Source: Mucilaginibacter pedocola (GTDB lineage Bacteria; Bacteroidota; Bacteroidia; Sphingobacteriales; Sphingobacteriaceae). Taken from it: 64,000 bases of DNA. A program made the translations under genes and the position numbers. Under the pieces are notes generated by a model, which was not told the DNA's origin, did no database searches, and worked only from the letters and a program-made list of their open reading frames with translations. The stretch is from positions 558,001 through 622,000 of the forward strand of contig NZ_MBTF01000012.1 of the NCBI RefSeq assembly GCF_002013915.1, given 5' to 3'. This document shows, in pieces, positions 17,406-29,000 of the stretch (positions are counted from its first letter, which is position 1; each line of letters starts with the position of its first letter).

Positions 17406-20339
17406 ATGCTGCGCAATTTTACTAACTACCTGTATTTAAGGATTTTATTTATTACATTGTGTAGTATAGTAGCAAACAAAGCCCTGCCGCAAGCCTATAT
17501 TGCGCAACGCAAAACCGTTAATTACGAGAAACGGCAGTACAACGCAGGTACTCAAAACTGGAAAATAAGGCAGGATGCACAGGGGCGTATGTACTTTGCC
17601 AATAACGAGGGGGTTTTGGTGTTCGATGGCTCGGCCTGGCAGCTGTATCCCCTACCCAACCGCACCATTGTGCGCTCGCTGGAGTTTGGTGCCGATAAGA
17701 AATTATACGTAGGCGGGCAGGACGAGATAGGCTACTTCTCGCCGGGCAGTAATGGCTCGTTAGTATTTACCTCCCTGAAGGGTTTGATACCAAAAGCCGA
17801 CCAGATATTCTCCGACCTATGGGATATCATAAGCTATGGCGACGATATATTCTTCCGCTCTAACGATAAGATATTTAAATACAGTAAAGGTAAAATGGCC
17901 GTTTACCACACCCGCTCGTGGTTGTTTTTGGGATTATATCAAAACAAACTGCTGGCGCACGATGAGCAAAAAGGATTAGTAGAGTACGTGAACAACAATT
18001 GGCAACCCTTTATCGATAAAAAAGACTTGCCCAATGGGTTTTACGTTACCTCGATATCCAAATACAGTACATCCTTCAGCATCGTCACCACCTCTAAGGA
18101 TGGGATATATCTGCTAAGCGGCAATACACTGCGGAATTTTAACCTTATCGGGATAGATAATCACCAGCATTTTTCGGCCGCGCTACCCTTGGATGATGGC
18201 ACCTACCTGTTCAGCACCTTTTTAAACGGCGTTTACCAGGTGGACCGTAACGGGCAGGTGATAGAGAACATTGCCAAAAAAGAAGGGTTGCAAAACGTAT
18301 TTGTACGCACCATTTTTAACGATGCCAACCACAATGTTTGGTTGGGGCTGGATAATGGTATCGATTTCATCAGTTACAACAATGCCGTTAAGCACATTAG
18401 CCCCGGCATTTTTAACGATGCCGCCGGGTATGCAAGTGCTTTTTATCATAACAACCTGTACTTCGCGCTATCCAACGGTATTTACCAAGTACCTGTAACC
18501 GATATGGGCGACCTGAGCTATGTAAAAAACAAATTCAAAATAGCGGCCGAGGGCCAAACCTGGAATATTATGGCGGCCGGCGGGCACCTGCTTGCGGGTA
18601 AGGATGATGGTTTATTTGAGGTGGGCGATGGGCATATTACACCTATTTACAACGCCACCGGTTTCTGGATATTCCAACCCTTTACCAACAAGGCAGGCCA
18701 GCCATTAATAGCAGCGGGTAATTACTACGGTGTGCGCCTGTTTGAAAACCATGGGGCAACACTTGCCGATAAGGGTAATTTAGGTAAGTACTACGAGTCG
18801 GCAAGGTTTTTAGAGGTTGACGAGAATAATATGATATGGACCTCGCACCCCTACCGAGGTGTATATTGCCTTAACCCCGAAACTGGCCAGGTGAAAAACT
18901 ATACCAAAGAGCAAGGGCTGCCGTCAACGTTGAATAACTTCGTATTTAAAGTAAAAGGCCAGGTGGTGGTGGCTACCGAGAAAGGTATTTACCAATACAA
19001 TGCCGGCGCCGATAAATTTATGCCCTCGCAGCCTTTTAAAACCATTTTTGGCGAGCGAGGCATCCGTTACCTTAAAGAAGACCCGGCAGGTAACATCTGG
19101 TTTGTGGAGGGTAAAACGCTGGGCGTAGTAGATTATTCGGCAGCACCTACCATCATCAACTTCCCCGAATTGAACAACCGTATCCTCAGCGGTTTCGAGA
19201 ATGTATACCCTATTAATACCGAGAATGTGTTTGTGGGCAGCGAGAATGGTTTTTACCATATCAATTACGCCAAATACAAAGAGAACATACGCCCGCTAAA
19301 GGTTTACATCCGCAGCGTACGGTCGGGTTCGGGGGCGGATAGTTTGCTTTATGGCGGGTTCGACGGGCGCGATAGTACCAACAAGCAAACCGCAAGCGAT
19401 GTGCTTAATTTAAGTTACGCCTATAACTCGCTACATTTCGAGTACTCGTCGCCCGTGTTTGATGAGCAATCAAACGTAGAGTATAGCTACCTGCTGGAAG
19501 GCTTCGATAAAGGCTGGGCCGAGTGGAATAAAAAGGCCGAGAAGGATTACACCAACCTGCCGCCGGGGAAATACGTTTTTAAGGTAAAGGCACGCAATCA
19601 CCATAATAACCAATCGGCCATAACCGAATACACTTTTACCGTAAACCCGCCCTGGTATCAAACGCTATGGGCCTATGCTATCTACATATTCGCCGTAACC
19701 GGGCTGTTGTATTTCATCTACCAAAAACAGGAGAAGCGCCACATTTTAAAACAACAGCGCCAGCTACAACAACAACAGGAACAGAATGCCGAAGAGCAAC
19801 GCCAACTGTCCTATCAGCACCAGTTAAAATTAGAACGCTCCCAAAAAGAACTCGCCAACCTGAAAGCCGAAAAACTGCAAGCCGAAGTAGAGTATAAAAC
19901 ATCTGAACTGGCATCATCGGCCCTGAACCTGGTGCAGCAAAAGGAGTTTTTAACTAAGGTAAAAGAAGAATTACAGCGCCTGCAAAAAGCCGAGGCGGGT
20001 ACTGTGGATGTAAAGGAGATAAAAAAGATACAGCGCATGCTCACCGAAGAGGATAAGCTGAACGAGCAATGGCAGCAATTCTCTATTCATTTTGATAAGG
20101 TACACGCCGGCTTTTTAACCCTGCTTAAAAACCGTTACCCCACCATTAACCAACAGGAACTAAAGCTTTGCGCCTACCTCATCATGAATTTATCAAGCAA
20201 GGAGATAGCCCAACTAATGGCCATATCGGTACGTGGCGTAGAGGTAAGCCGCTACCGCCTGCGCAAAAAACTGCAGATACCAACAGAGATGAACCTGTTT
20301 GAATTTTTATTCAATATTCAGCAGGAGTTGATGAAGTAG
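17406..20339 (+). CDS. Membrane one-component regulator: beta-propeller, YYY domain, LuxR-type HTH
   Basis: This 977-residue protein has a signal/anchor segment (residues 1-28). Residues about 30-640 form periplasmic Reg_prop-like propeller repeats (for example IFNDANHNVWLGLDNGIDFI and LKEDPAGNIWFVEG). A triple-tyrosine (YYY) domain follows at about 660-755 (YSYLLEGFDKGWAEW, NLPPGKYVFKVKARN), then a membrane helix near 760-778, a Gln/Glu-rich coiled coil (780-900) and a C-terminal LuxR-like HTH (LSSKEIAQLMAISVRGVEVS). The sensor half is that of hybrid two-component systems, but kinase and receiver domains are absent, so signal would pass directly through the membrane to the HTH. It is divergent from susC and is the likely activator of the beta-glucan locus (inference). 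Confidence 0.85.
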   Translation: MLRNFTNYLYLRILFITLCSIVANKALPQAYIAQRKTVNYEKRQYNAGTQNWKIRQDAQGRMYFANNEGVLVFDGSAWQLYPLPNRTIVRSLEFGADKKLYVGGQDEIGYFSPGSNGSLVFTSLKGLIPKADQIFSDLWDIISYGDDIFFRSNDKIFKYSKGKMAVYHTRSWLFLGLYQNKLLAHDEQKGLVEYVNNNWQPFIDKKDLPNGFYVTSISKYSTSFSIVTTSKDGIYLLSGNTLRNFNLIGIDNHQHFSAALPLDDGTYLFSTFLNGVYQVDRNGQVIENIAKKEGLQNVFVRTIFNDANHNVWLGLDNGIDFISYNNAVKHISPGIFNDAAGYASAFYHNNLYFALSNGIYQVPVTDMGDLSYVKNKFKIAAEGQTWNIMAAGGHLLAGKDDGLFEVGDGHITPIYNATGFWIFQPFTNKAGQPLIAAGNYYGVRLFENHGATLADKGNLGKYYESARFLEVDENNMIWTSHPYRGVYCLNPETGQVKNYTKEQGLPSTLNNFVFKVKGQVVVATEKGIYQYNAGADKFMPSQPFKTIFGERGIRYLKEDPAGNIWFVEGKTLGVVDYSAAPTIINFPELNNRILSGFENVYPINTENVFVGSENGFYHINYAKYKENIRPLKVYIRSVRSGSGADSLLYGGFDGRDSTNKQTASDVLNLSYAYNSLHFEYSSPVFDEQSNVEYSYLLEGFDKGWAEWNKKAEKDYTNLPPGKYVFKVKARNHHNNQSAITEYTFTVNPPWYQTLWAYAIYIFAVTGLLYFIYQKQEKRHILKQQRQLQQQQEQNAEEQRQLSYQHQLKLERSQKELANLKAEKLQAEVEYKTSELASSALNLVQQKEFLTKVKEELQRLQKAEAGTVDVKEIKKIQRMLTEEDKLNEQWQQFSIHFDKVHAGFLTLLKNRYPTINQQELKLCAYLIMNLSSKEIAQLMAISVRGVEVSRYRLRKKLQIPTEMNLFEFLFNIQQELMK

Positions 20340-20345
20340 AGAGCA

Positions 20346-21254
20346 TTAATTAAGCGACCGATATTCGAGCGGAGAATGCCCCACCTTTTGCTTGAACAAC
20401 CTTGCAAAATGCTGCGGGTATTTAAAGCCCAGTTCATAGGCAATTTCGCTAACGGTTTTACCATGGTCGAATATGCGCTCTTTGGCCATGGCTATTAGTT
20501 TGGCCTGTATATATTCAAGCGCCGTTTTGCCGGTTTCCTTTTTTATAAGGTCGCCAAAATAGTTGGGCGACAGGTACAACTGCTCTGCACAGTAAGCCAC
20601 GGATGGCAGGCCAATGGTTTGGGGTTTATCGGATATAAAATAATCGTTCAGTATGGCCTCAAATTTTTCCAGTATACCGCGGTTAACGTTATCGCGGGTG
20701 ATAAACTGGCGGTCGTAAAAGCGTACGCAGTAATCAAGCAACAGTTCAATATTAGCCACAATAAGGCGTTTGCTATGTTTGTCTATATTTTGTTCCAACT
20801 CATGATCTACTTTGTCGAAGCAATCAAGCACAATGTTCCGTTCCTTGTCGGATAAATGCAGCGCCTCGTTTGACTGGTAGCCGAAGAAACCATAATCGGC
20901 TATATGTCGCCCAAGCGAGGTGCCGTGTATGAGGTCGGCATGAAAAACCAGGCCGTGCCCTTTTGGCTGGTACACTTCGCCTTTGCTATTTACGCCTGCC
21001 ACCTGCCCCGGTGCCAAAAAAACCATGGTGCCCTCCTGGTAATCGTAGGTGTTACGACCGTAAGACATATCGCCGCATTTCAGGTCCTTCAGAAAAATGG
21101 TATAAAAGCCGAAATACATTTTGTACCCATGGCGCGGCGCAGCTTTGGTAAAATCTACAACACTTATGAGCGGGTGCCTTGTGGGGTTATTGTTAAACAC
21201 GTTGTAATCGCTTACCGTGTTGAACCTGAGCATGTCTTCCATATTCTTCATCAT
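20346..21254 (-). CDS. AraC family transcriptional regulator
   Basis: This 302-residue protein has an N-terminal cupin-like sensor half (about 1-170; YDYQEGTMVFLAPGQVAGVNSKG) and a C-terminal double HTH (about 200-300; LYLSPNYFGDLIKKETGKTALEYIQ, VSEIAYELGFKYPQHFARLFKQKVGHSPLEYR). It converges on the preceding regulator gene with 6 bases between stops. It is divergent from the carboxylesterase, aldo/keto reductase and cupin genes, which it probably controls. AraC regulators beside oxidoreductase and cupin genes are frequent in Bacteroidota. Two adjacent ATG codons (21254 and 21251) are possible starts. Confidence 0.88.
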   Translation of the reverse strand: MMKNMEDMLRFNTVSDYNVFNNNPTRHPLISVVDFTKAAPRHGYKMYFGFYTIFLKDLKCGDMSYGRNTYDYQEGTMVFLAPGQVAGVNSKGEVYQPKGHGLVFHADLIHGTSLGRHIADYGFFGYQSNEALHLSDKERNIVLDCFDKVDHELEQNIDKHSKRLIVANIELLLDYCVRFYDRQFITRDNVNRGILEKFEAILNDYFISDKPQTIGLPSVAYCAEQLYLSPNYFGDLIKKETGKTALEYIQAKLIAMAKERIFDHGKTVSEIAYELGFKYPQHFARLFKQKVGHSPLEYRSLN

Positions 21255-21437
21255 TTGCTTACCAAATTTAGCATATTATATAAGCCATCTCCCATCTTGA
21301 TGCCCGTATCCGTAAAAGTGGTACAAACATCTGTAATACGTATCCTGTTTGGCTAAATAAAAGCGGGCACCTTTGTATCGCCGGTTAAAACACGTGAGCA
21401 AGTTTAACCGGCACACCAAAACCAAACCGAATTATTT

Positions 21438-23048
21438 ATGAAAAAGGCATTAACAATTTTAGCGCTGCTGGCTGTATGTACGGTACACGCGCAAACCAAC
21501 GGTAATAAAGCGGGTACTTCGCCGGTAATAAAAACATCGGGCGGTAGTTTGCGCGGCGCAACGGAAGGCAATGTAAGCAGCTTTATAGGTATTCCCTACG
21601 CTGCTGCACCTATTGGGCAACTACGCTGGCGCGCACCGCAACCTATGCCGGCATGGCAGGGTGAGCGTGATGCAACAAAATTTGGTGCCGATTGCGCTCA
21701 GATGGGTTGGCCGCGCAATGGTACAAATATTTCGCCTGCTTCGGCAGAAGATTGCCTGTTCCTGAATATCTGGAAACCTGCGGTAACTGCAAAAGGCGCT
21801 AAACTGCCCGTAATGGTTTGGATACACGGCGGCGGCTTTGTTGCAGGCAGCGGTGCACAGCGAGGCTTCTCCGGCGAATCGTTTACCGGCAAAGGCGTTA
21901 TATTAGTGACCATTAATTACCGTCTCGGCCGCTTGGGCTTTTTTGCCTTCCCGGCGCTTAATGCTGAGCATCCCGAAGAAGCCAAAGGCAACTACGCCTA
22001 TATGGACCAAATTGCTGCGCTGCAATGGATAAAACAAAACATTGGTGCCTTTGGCGGCGACCCAAAAAACGTAACCATTTTCGGCGAATCGGCGGGTGGG
22101 GTTTCGGTGCAGTCGCTGCTGACTATCCCATCGGCAAAAGGGCTGTTTCATAAAGCTATTGTAGAATCGGGCGGCGGCCGCGATGGCGTGCTTACCGGCC
22201 GCCCTATCAGTAAAGAGAATGCAGATAGTTATTACCCGGTATCTGCGGAAACCATCGGCATCAACTTCGCCAAAAAACATGGCATAACAGGTACCGATGC
22301 TGCGGCATTAGAGAAACTCCGCGCGCTGAGCGTATCAGAAATTGTTGATGGCGGGCAAGAGGCAGATGGAAGCACACCGATATATTCAGGCCCTATATTG
22401 GATGGCAAACTGGTTGTGGAAACCGCACAAAGCGCCTATAACAATGGCCGGGCACCCAAAATACCCATCATGATAGGCTCTAACAGTGCCGAAGTGCCGG
22501 CAGGCTTTGTGAACGCGACTACTAAAGAAAGCCTGTTAGGCTTATTCGGCAAAATGAAAGACGATGCCGCCGCCGTTTACGATACCGATGGTAAAACGGA
22601 ATTGCCACTAATGCTTACGATGGTAAATACCGATAAGGTTTGGGCCGAGCCCGCACGTTTTACCGCAAACGCCATTAACGCAAAGGGCGCATCTGCTTAC
22701 GTATACCTGTTCTCGTACGTATCGCCTTCCATGAAACAATAGATGCGTTATGGCGCGGGGCATGCATCGGAAATAGCTTATGTGTTTGATGACCTGCGCA
22801 GCCGAAACGATGCCCCTATTGATGATAAAGACCGCGAAGTTGCCAAACTGATGAATACCTACTGGACCAACTTTGCCAAAATCGGTAACCCCAACGGTGG
22901 CGAATTACCTGCCTGGCCAGCGTATACTCCTCAAAAAAATGAACTGCTGGAGATACAGGCCGATGGTGCAGCAACGGGAAAACCCGACCCGAAAAAAGCA
23001 AGGTTGGATGTAATTGAAAAAGCCGTTACGAGTGGTAACTTGCATTAA
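21438..23048 (+). pseudogene. Carboxylesterase type B interrupted by one in-frame TAG
   Basis: The frame from 21438 reads for 434 codons to a TAG at 22740-22742 and then continues in the same frame for 101 codons to 23048. Together this gives a normal family length of about 536 residues. There is a signal peptide (KKALTILALLAVCTVHAQ), the oxyanion motif WIHGGGFVAG, and the nucleophile elbow FGESAGG. The acidic residue sits in IGSNSAE. The catalytic His (GAGHASEIAYVFDDL) lies after the TAG, so the first part alone cannot be active. A single change, for instance TGG or CAG to TAG, explains the break. Recent inactivation, a sequencing error or readthrough are all possible; the ATG directly after the stop is probably chance. 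Confidence 0.8.
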
Positions 23049-23084
23049 CCGCAGCATGCAAAGGCGGGCAACGATTGTGAATAA

Positions 23085-23945
<861 letters not shown>

Positions 23946-23955
23946 AAATACCAAT

Positions 23956-24417
23956 ATGAAGAAAGTAATTATTGCGCTAACGCTGTTCGTTTCTTTAGCA
24001 ACTACCCGTGCTAGAGCTCAAACAACTGAAATTTTCAAACGCGGCGAATTATCAAAAACCGATAACCATACCGGCGATGTTTGGCTGCGCGAACTTAACC
24101 ACGCCGACACCACCATAGATTGCGCTATTGCTACCGCGACCTTTGCCCCGGGCGCAAAACTTGATTGGCACATACACCCCGCCGGCCAAATATTAATGAT
24201 AACCGAGGGCACCGGCTACTACCAGGAAAAAGGCAAAGCCATACAAATAGTGCACAAAGGCGATGTTTTAAAATGTACACCGGGTGTTGCGCACTGGCAT
24301 GGCGCATCGCCAAACTCCACCTTCACTTATATTGCTGCAAGCACCAACAGCGCCAAAAACAAAACCGTATGGCTGCAGCGCGTAACCGACGAAGAATACA
24401 AAAGCGTGAAAAACTAA
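23956..24417 (+). CDS. Exported cupin-domain protein
   Basis: This 153-residue protein starts with a signal peptide (KKVIIALTLFVSLATTRARAQ) followed by a single cupin barrel. The cupin motif 1 histidines are in LDWHIHPAGQILMITEGTGYY and motif 2 is CTPGVAHWHGASP, so a metal site (three His and one Glu or Gln) is likely. Small cupins of this form resemble carboxymuconolactone-decarboxylase-associated cupins encoded with aldo/keto reductases. The reaction is unknown. It lies 10 bases after the reductase and 24 bases before the NTF2-like gene. Confidence 0.8.
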   Translation: MKKVIIALTLFVSLATTRARAQTTEIFKRGELSKTDNHTGDVWLRELNHADTTIDCAIATATFAPGAKLDWHIHPAGQILMITEGTGYYQEKGKAIQIVHKGDVLKCTPGVAHWHGASPNSTFTYIAASTNSAKNKTVWLQRVTDEEYKSVKN

Positions 24418-24441
24418 ACCAACCTTAAAATAAAACCTATT

Positions 24442-24936
24442 ATGAAAAGAGCATTCATTTTAATGGCATTATGCCTTGCAGGCTTGCAAATGGCAATAGC
24501 ACAGGCCAATTTACCCGGCGCACAAAAAAGTACCTCTGCAGAAGAGCAGGAAGTGCTAACCTTATCGAAAAATAAATGGGGTTGGATGGCCGACAAAAAC
24601 ACCGACCAACTCAACGGCCTGTTCGATGATAAATGCGTATTTGTACATATGGGCGGCAGCTGGGGCAAAACACAGGAATTGAATACCATAAAAGGCGGCA
24701 TGATATGGTACAAAAAGGCAGAAGTTTACGGTGCATCGGTAAACGTTTTCGGCAATACGGCCATTTTGCTGAACGACATTGACCTTGTGGCAGTTGTAGG
24801 CGGTAACGAGGTAGTACACTCGTTTATGGTTACCGAAGTTTATTTGAAACAAGACGGCAAGTGGAAGATGGGTTCGCTCACGTTTTCGCAATTAATGCGC
24901 CCTGTTAAATTAAAGATCGATGCTCCTAAGAATTGA
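24442..24936 (+). CDS. Exported NTF2-like (SnoaL/DUF4440-type) protein
   Basis: This 164-residue protein has a signal peptide (KRAFILMALCLAGLQMAIAQ) and one NTF2-like cone fold: NKWGWMADKNTDQLNGLFDD, VFVHMGGSWGK, NTAILLNDI and a final VYLKQDGKWKMGSLTF. The family includes isomerases, dehydratases and pure binding proteins, so the function is open. It ends the small operon begun by the esterase; a strong terminator follows. Confidence 0.75.
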   Translation: MKRAFILMALCLAGLQMAIAQANLPGAQKSTSAEEQEVLTLSKNKWGWMADKNTDQLNGLFDDKCVFVHMGGSWGKTQELNTIKGGMIWYKKAEVYGASVNVFGNTAILLNDIDLVAVVGGNEVVHSFMVTEVYLKQDGKWKMGSLTFSQLMRPVKLKIDAPKN

Positions 24937-24969
24937 TCTCGAGAGCAATAGCCTGTAAATCATACATGC

Positions 24970-25005
24970 AAAAGCCCGCCAAACCCAACCGTTTGCCGGG
25001 CTTTT
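24970..25005. terminator. Rho-independent terminator
   Basis: AAAAGCCCG and CAAAC pair with GTTTG and CGGGCTTTT around a short loop, with one C/C mismatch, followed by GTTAT. It ends the esterase-to-NTF2 operon. It also shows that the following GH43 gene starts at 25023, not at an upstream in-frame ATG at 24933. Confidence 0.85.
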
Positions 25006-25022
25006 GTTATCTTGGGCCCGTT

Positions 25023-26012
25023 ATGCAAAACACCCGCCTGCCCAAAAACACTATTATTGTTGCTGCTTTACTTTGCTTCGTAGCTTCGTACTTTCCGCTC
25101 AAGGCCTCTGCCCTGCCCAAACCTGTTGGCGACACCATTTTACTGGCCGACCCAACCATATTTGCCGATAAAGGCATGTATTACCTTTACGGTACCGGCG
25201 GACGCAATGGCTTTATGGTATACCAGTCTGCCGATCTTAAGACCTGGACAGGGCCTATTGGCAAACGCGATGGCTATGCTTTAACCAAAGGTGATAGCTA
25301 TGGCACACAGGGCTTTTGGGCACCGCAGATATTTAAGCAGGGCGGTAAATACTACATGGCCTACACCGCCAACGAGCATATTGCCATTGCTGAAAGCGAT
25401 AGCCCGCTGGGGCCTTTCACGCAAAAGGAATTAAAGCCAATATCGGGCCCGGGCAAGCAGATAGACCCATTTATTTTTAAAGACACCAACGGTGACTTGT
25501 ATATGTACCACGTGCGCCTGCAAAAGGGCAACCGCATATTTATGGCACGCCTGAAGGCCAACCTCTCCGACATTGATACTACCACCACTAAAGAATGCCT
25601 GCATGCCGAACTCCCATGGGAAAACACCGCCAAAACCGATTGGCCGGTAAGCGAAGGCCCAACGGTGCTGAAACACGGCAAGCTGTACTACTTGCTGTAT
25701 TCTGTAAACGATTTTAGGAATATCGATTATGCCGTAGGGTACGCTACCTCGGCCTCGCCCATGGGGCCGTGGAAAAAGGCGGAAGACGGCCCCATCATCA
25801 GCCGACAAAACACGGGCGCTAACGGAACCGGGCACGGCGATGTTTTTACCGGCCCCGATGGTAAACTATACTACGTATTGCATACCCACCATAGCAACAC
25901 CAAGGTTGGCGAACGCAAAACAGCGGTTATAGCTATTAAATTCGATAAGAGTAAGCCCGCAAAAATAGTGGTTGATAAAAGCACCTTCCGCTATTTGGAA
26001 GCGCAAAAGTAA
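25023..26012 (+). CDS. GH43-type glycoside hydrolase, secreted
   Basis: This 329-residue protein has a signal peptide (TIIVAALLCFVASYFPLKASA) and a five-bladed propeller of the GH43 clan. Candidate catalytic residues are the base Asp in LADPTIFADKGMYYLYGTG, the modulating Asp in IDPFIFKDTNGDLYMY, and the acid Glu in SEGPTVLKHGKLYYLLYS. All three expected positions are present, so an active enzyme is likely. Known activities are arabinosidase, xylosidase and galactosidase; the sequence alone does not choose among them. It is convergent with the large kinase gene, 6 bases away. Confidence 0.82.
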   Translation: MQNTRLPKNTIIVAALLCFVASYFPLKASALPKPVGDTILLADPTIFADKGMYYLYGTGGRNGFMVYQSADLKTWTGPIGKRDGYALTKGDSYGTQGFWAPQIFKQGGKYYMAYTANEHIAIAESDSPLGPFTQKELKPISGPGKQIDPFIFKDTNGDLYMYHVRLQKGNRIFMARLKANLSDIDTTTTKECLHAELPWENTAKTDWPVSEGPTVLKHGKLYYLLYSVNDFRNIDYAVGYATSASPMGPWKKAEDGPIISRQNTGANGTGHGDVFTGPDGKLYYVLHTHHSNTKVGERKTAVIAIKFDKSKPAKIVVDKSTFRYLEAQK

Positions 26013-26018
26013 CGGCGT

Positions 26019-29000
26019 TTAATCGAGCGGGATGGTGAACCAGAAGGTAGAGCCTTCGCCGGGGGCGCTCTCGATGCCTATTTGCCCGTTGTGGCGTTTC
26101 ACAATTTCGGCCGAAATGAATAGGCCCAGCCCAAGGCCAGAGAAATGGGTAGATGATTCCTGCACGCGGTAAAAGCGGTCGAACAGGTAGGGTTGTTTAT
26201 CTTCGGGCACTCCAATGCCAAAATCTTTTACGGCTACCCTAAATTGCCCATCTTGCATGGTGCAGCTTATCAGCACCGTATCCGCACCCGGCGAGTACTT
26301 AATGGCGTTGGTTAAAAAGTTATGTATCACCTGCTCCAACCGGGTTTTATCGGCAGTTACATCAACATCACAATCGGTGTGGAAGATAAGTTTTTGGTTG
26401 GGTTGCTGGGCCTTCACTTCGTCTACACAATCGCTCACCATGGCCACTGCATTAAAGGTAGTTGGGTTAAGCGGCATTTTACCGGCTTGTATGCGTGTAA
26501 CATCAAGCAAGTCGCTCACCAGGCCGGTTAGTTTATCGGTTTGGCTGCTGGCCTTATCAATAAAACGGCTCATGGGGTTGGCATCATCGGCTTTTGCCAG
26601 CATACGTTGTACTATCTGCAGCGAGCCTTTTAAACTGGTGATAGGCGTTTTTAGCTCATGGCTGGCAATACTCATAAACTCGTCCTTCTTCTGCATCAGT
26701 TCTTCGGCAGCACTGCGTGCCTCTACCAATTCGGTAACCTCAAAACCAAAAAAGGCAATACCATCTACCTGCCCATTATCGGCAAATACCGGGGTATAAA
26801 CCAAGTCGAACCAGCGCTCGGCGCGGCCGGCGGTTTGCCAGCCCAGTTTTTTAATGGGTTGCGAATTGCCGTAATAAGGTTGTCCGCTTTCGTAAACCTG
26901 CCTTTCAATTTCCAGCAGTTCCGAACCGGCCAGTTCGGGGTGCACTTCGGCCATGGTAAGCCCAATGTAATGCTCGCGCCCGTCGAACTCCACAAAGGCT
27001 TTGTTCACAAACTCGTAGCGCAGTTCTTTGCCACGACGTATGGTTATCAGCGCAGGCGCATTGCTGAATATGTTCGAAAACTCTTCCTGCTGCTTTTGCA
27101 CCAGCCCCTGCAGTTCCTGCCGCACGCGCTCGGCCTCCTTCTGCTTGGTAATATCAATAATATAACTTACTGATGTTAGGCGGTTATCTTCCTCCAGCAA
27201 GGCCGAGCCCATCAGCACCGATACCGTGCTGCCGTCTTTTTTGTAATACTGTTTCTCAAATGGCGGGCATACGCCATTCTCTTTCAGTTGTTTTACCGCC
27301 CAATAGCTTACATCAAGGTATTGCTTCGGAGTAATGTATTTCCAGTTTAGCGTTTTACTTGCAGGTTCGCCGGACTTATAGCCCAGCATATTCAGGAAGG
27401 CATCGTTGGTTTCCAGCACTTCGCCATCGAGCGTAGCAAACAGCATCCCTATCATATTAGATTCGAACACTTTGCGGAAACGGCTCTCGCTCGTATTCAG
27501 CCTGCGCTCGGTTTCTACCAGGCGGGTAATATCAATGATAGAACCTACCACGCGGTAAGGCGTTTTCAACTCATCTTCTAAGATGCTGCCACGGTCTAAT
27601 ATCACGGCATAGCTGCCATCAGCTTTCTGTACACGGTACTCGGCCGACCAGTTTTCCTCATGCTTGTTAATGGCACGGAAAACACCTTCTTCCACCTTCC
27701 TACGGTCGTCGGGATGTACTTTACCGAACCAAAAATCCATCGTATTGCTCGCTTCATCGCGCTCGTAGCCGAACATGGCGGTAAAATTCTCGCTCCTCCA
27801 CATCGTGTTGCTCACAAGGTTCCAGTCCCAAATAGTATCATTTGTTGCTTTCGATACCAGTTTGAACCTCTCTTCGCTCTCGGTAAGCTTTTGGGTACGC
27901 TCCTGCACCTTGTCTTCCAGTTGGTGGTTAAGGTTGCGCAAGCCTTCACGTGCAGTTATCAGTTCGTTGTAATTGTTTTTAAGCTTTTGCTCCGCATTTT
28001 TACGGATGGTAATATCGGTAAGGCTCAGTACAAAGCCGTCGTTCATTTTTGCGCCAAGCAACTGGAAGTACTTATTGCTTACCGTTTGTATCTCGGCCTG
28101 TAATGGTTTGCCGCCTTCGGCCACTTTTGCATATTGCTCAAAGCTTAACGGTGCCATCAGTTCCTCAAAATCGCGGATAGATGGCTGCGTATTCATATCC
28201 TCCTTAGTTTTTCCAACAAGCGTTAGGGCCGACTGATTGAAAGCAATGCATTTATAATCTTTAGGCTTGTTGCCGCCGCCCATCTCGCGGAACGCCAATA
28301 TCGCCGAAGCGCTGGCATTGAAAACGCCGCTTATAATGTTATTCAGCTCGGTAATAACCGATATATCAATAAAGGATATTACCGCCCCATCAACCTGTTT
28401 ATCCTTGCGGATGTAGGGCAAAATACGCATCAGGTTGTTGGTGCCATTCTTTAAGGTTATCTCCTTTTCAACCACCTTATTTTTGGCCAATACAGTATGC
28501 AGGTCGTTCACCAAATTATCTGCCAGTATATTGCTGGAGATATGGTTTATCGGCCTGCCAATATCTGCCTCTATCAGGTTCACCATTTTTATGGCAGCAG
28601 GGTTAAACTTACGGATGCGCAGGTTGGCATCAATAAATATCTGCCCTATATCGGTACTACGGAAATAGTTATCCAGGTCGTCGTTCAGCTCTACCAGTTC
28701 CTTTATCTTCAACTGGTGTTCGGTATTCAGGGTATGTAATTCCTCGTTGAGCGATTGCAGTTCTTCGTTACCCGACTGCAGTTCTTCGTTAGCCGAAAGT
28801 AACTCCTCGTTGCTCGATTGCAATTCCTCGTTGGTGGTTTCCATCTCCTCGATGGCCATCTGCAGGTTAATGCGGGTTTCGCTCAACTCTGCTTCCATCT
28901 CCATCAGGTATTCTCCCTGCCCGTGGGTATCTACAGGCGGCAATACTATCCCCTCTTTCACCGGCTCTGCCTTAGTTTCAGAGAACATCACCAGCGTATA

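Noticed and set aside
22743..23048. A separate small gene beginning with ATG after the esterase stop
   Set aside because: It is in the same frame and is the normal C-terminal part of the esterase, including the catalytic His.
24933..25022. Upstream in-frame extension of the GH43 gene from an ATG at 24933
   Set aside because: It would cross a strong terminator and place the signal peptide 30 residues inside the protein; the ATG at 25023 starts a normal signal peptide.
26019..28000. Several long plus-strand open frames inside the kinase gene
   Set aside because: They are antisense shadows of a well-supported multi-domain protein and show no motifs.
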